Source of the DNA: Roseomonas sp.
Lineage (GTDB): Bacteria > Pseudomonadota > Alphaproteobacteria > Acetobacterales > Acetobacteraceae
DNA length: 6,040 nucleotides
Reading direction: 5' to 3'
Assembly: GCA_020249415.1 (NCBI GenBank)
Contig: JADCFR010000253.1
Span: 1-6,040, forward strand
The translations under genes were made by a program, and so were the position numbers. Shown here one piece after another: positions 5,482 through 6,040 of this stretch; position 1 is the stretch's first letter; every line of letters begins with the position of its first letter. Below the pieces are notes generated by a model, which ran no database searches, was not told the origin of the DNA, and was given only the letters and a program-made list of their open reading frames with translations.

Positions 5482-6040
5482 GCGGGCGATGATTTCCCGC
5501 ATCACTTCAGAAGACCCGCCATAGATACGCCCAACCCGCGCATCAGCCCAGGCACGGCCAATATCATATTCGGCCATATAGCCATAGCCGCCATGCATTT
5601 GCAGGAAATCATCCAGCAGGCGGTTCTGCATTTCGGTGCCGAGAAGCTTGGCCGCGGCGGCTTCCTCGGCGGTAAGCTCGCCCTTCATGTGGCGCGCGAT
5701 GCAATCATCCAAATAGATGCGGAACATGCCAATTTCGGCCTTGGCTTGCGCCAGCTTGAAGCGATGCACCTGGAAATCGAAAACCTTTTGCCCGAAGATC
5801 TGGCGCTGCTTGGTATAGGCGATGGTCTGGTGCAGCATGGCTTCCATACTGGTGCCGCAACGGATGGCGATGATCAGGCGTTCCTGCGGCAATTGATGCA
5901 TCAATTGGCGAAAGCCCGCGTTTTCCGCGCCCAACAGATGGCTGATCGGCACCCGCACATCCTGGAAGAAAAGCTCGCTGGTGTCCTGCGCATGCAGGCC
6001 GATTTTCTCAAGATTGCGGCCCTTGGTGAAGCCGGGCCTA
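5473..6040 (-). CDS. Acyl-CoA dehydrogenase, C-terminal half (runs off the window)
   Basis: The C-terminal 188 codons of a flavin-dependent dehydrogenase that forms the alpha-beta double bond of an acyl-CoA and passes electrons to ETF. The frame is open from the stop at 5473-5475 to the right edge, so the start and N-terminal half lie outside. A GTG at 5958 is internal, because family sequence continues upstream of it (KIGLHAQDTSELFF, the end of the middle beta domain). Downstream come LPQERL, KQRQIFG with the FAD-contacting Arg and Phe-Gly, MHGGYGYMAEY, and the C-terminal IYGGSSEVMREIIAR. By family knowledge, the Glu of LPQERL (codon 5881-5883) fits the catalytic base of the long-chain/isovaleryl type; the short/medium-chain position near the C-terminus is Gly here (IYGG instead of IYEG). 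Normal family length is about 380-390 residues, so roughly half is visible. It sits 42 bases upstream of the second Bug receptor gene. Confidence 0.93.
   Translation of the reverse strand, partial: RPGFTKGRNLEKIGLHAQDTSELFFQDVRVPISHLLGAENAGFRQLMHQLPQERLIIAIRCGTSMEAMLHQTIAYTKQRQIFGQKVFDFQVHRFKLAQAKAEIGMFRIYLDDCIARHMKGELTAEEAAAAKLLGTEMQNRLLDDFLQMHGGYGYMAEYDIGRAWADARVGRIYGGSSEVMREIIARTL

Noticed and set aside
5473..5958. Acyl-CoA dehydrogenase read as a short 161-residue protein starting at the GTG at 5958
   Set aside because: Family sequence continues without a stop from 5958 to the window edge, so this is a truncated view of a longer gene, not a small protein.
1..6040. CRISPR array, defence system, phage or transposase gene
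   Set aside because: No regularly spaced repeats, nuclease, integrase or transposase motifs were found in any frame; only the small palindromic module hints at mobility.

Overview
This 6,040-base window is GC-rich bacterial chromosome with five protein-coding genes. The mix suggests an alphaproteobacterium, perhaps of the Acetobacteraceae/Rhodospirillales type. The grounds are the GC-rich but GAT/CAT/TAT/AAT-tolerant codon use, two Bug/TctC-family binding proteins beside acyl-CoA metabolism genes, and a lipoprotein transglycosylase with a SPOR-like tail. The taxonomic placement is inference; there is no rRNA or other marker gene.

Layout. Bases 1-123 hold a non-coding palindromic repeat module: two adjacent inverted-repeat units sharing a GTGG..CGATTCA-type left arm and an ACCACTAG right arm. 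The second unit folds into a nearly perfect long hairpin. Bases 124-418 carry no convincing gene and probably form the leader of the first gene. A plus-strand gene (419-1645) encodes an outer-membrane-type lipoprotein lytic transglycosylase with an Ala/Pro-rich linker and a SPOR-like C-terminus. After 81 bases comes a plus-strand acyl-CoA synthetase (1727-3241). A 198-base gap with a conspicuous A/T-rich patch then leads to a plus-strand Bug-family periplasmic binding protein (3440-4417). A strong hairpin (4433-4460) separates this from two convergent minus-strand genes: a second, divergent Bug protein (4471-5430) and, upstream of it on the same strand, the C-terminal half of an acyl-CoA dehydrogenase that runs off the right edge (5473-6040).

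How the genes may work together. From about 1.7 kb rightwards the content looks like a small carboxylic-acid uptake and catabolism cluster. Exported solute receptors would capture an organic acid, an AMP-forming ligase would activate it to a CoA thioester, and a flavin-dependent dehydrogenase would start its oxidation. No TctA/TctB membrane subunits are present in the window, so the receptors are orphans here, as is common in genomes with expanded Bug families. The transglycosylase belongs to cell-wall biology and is probably not functionally linked to the rest.

I see no CRISPR array, tRNA, rRNA, transposase, phage gene or defence system. The least explained element is the palindromic repeat module at the left edge.
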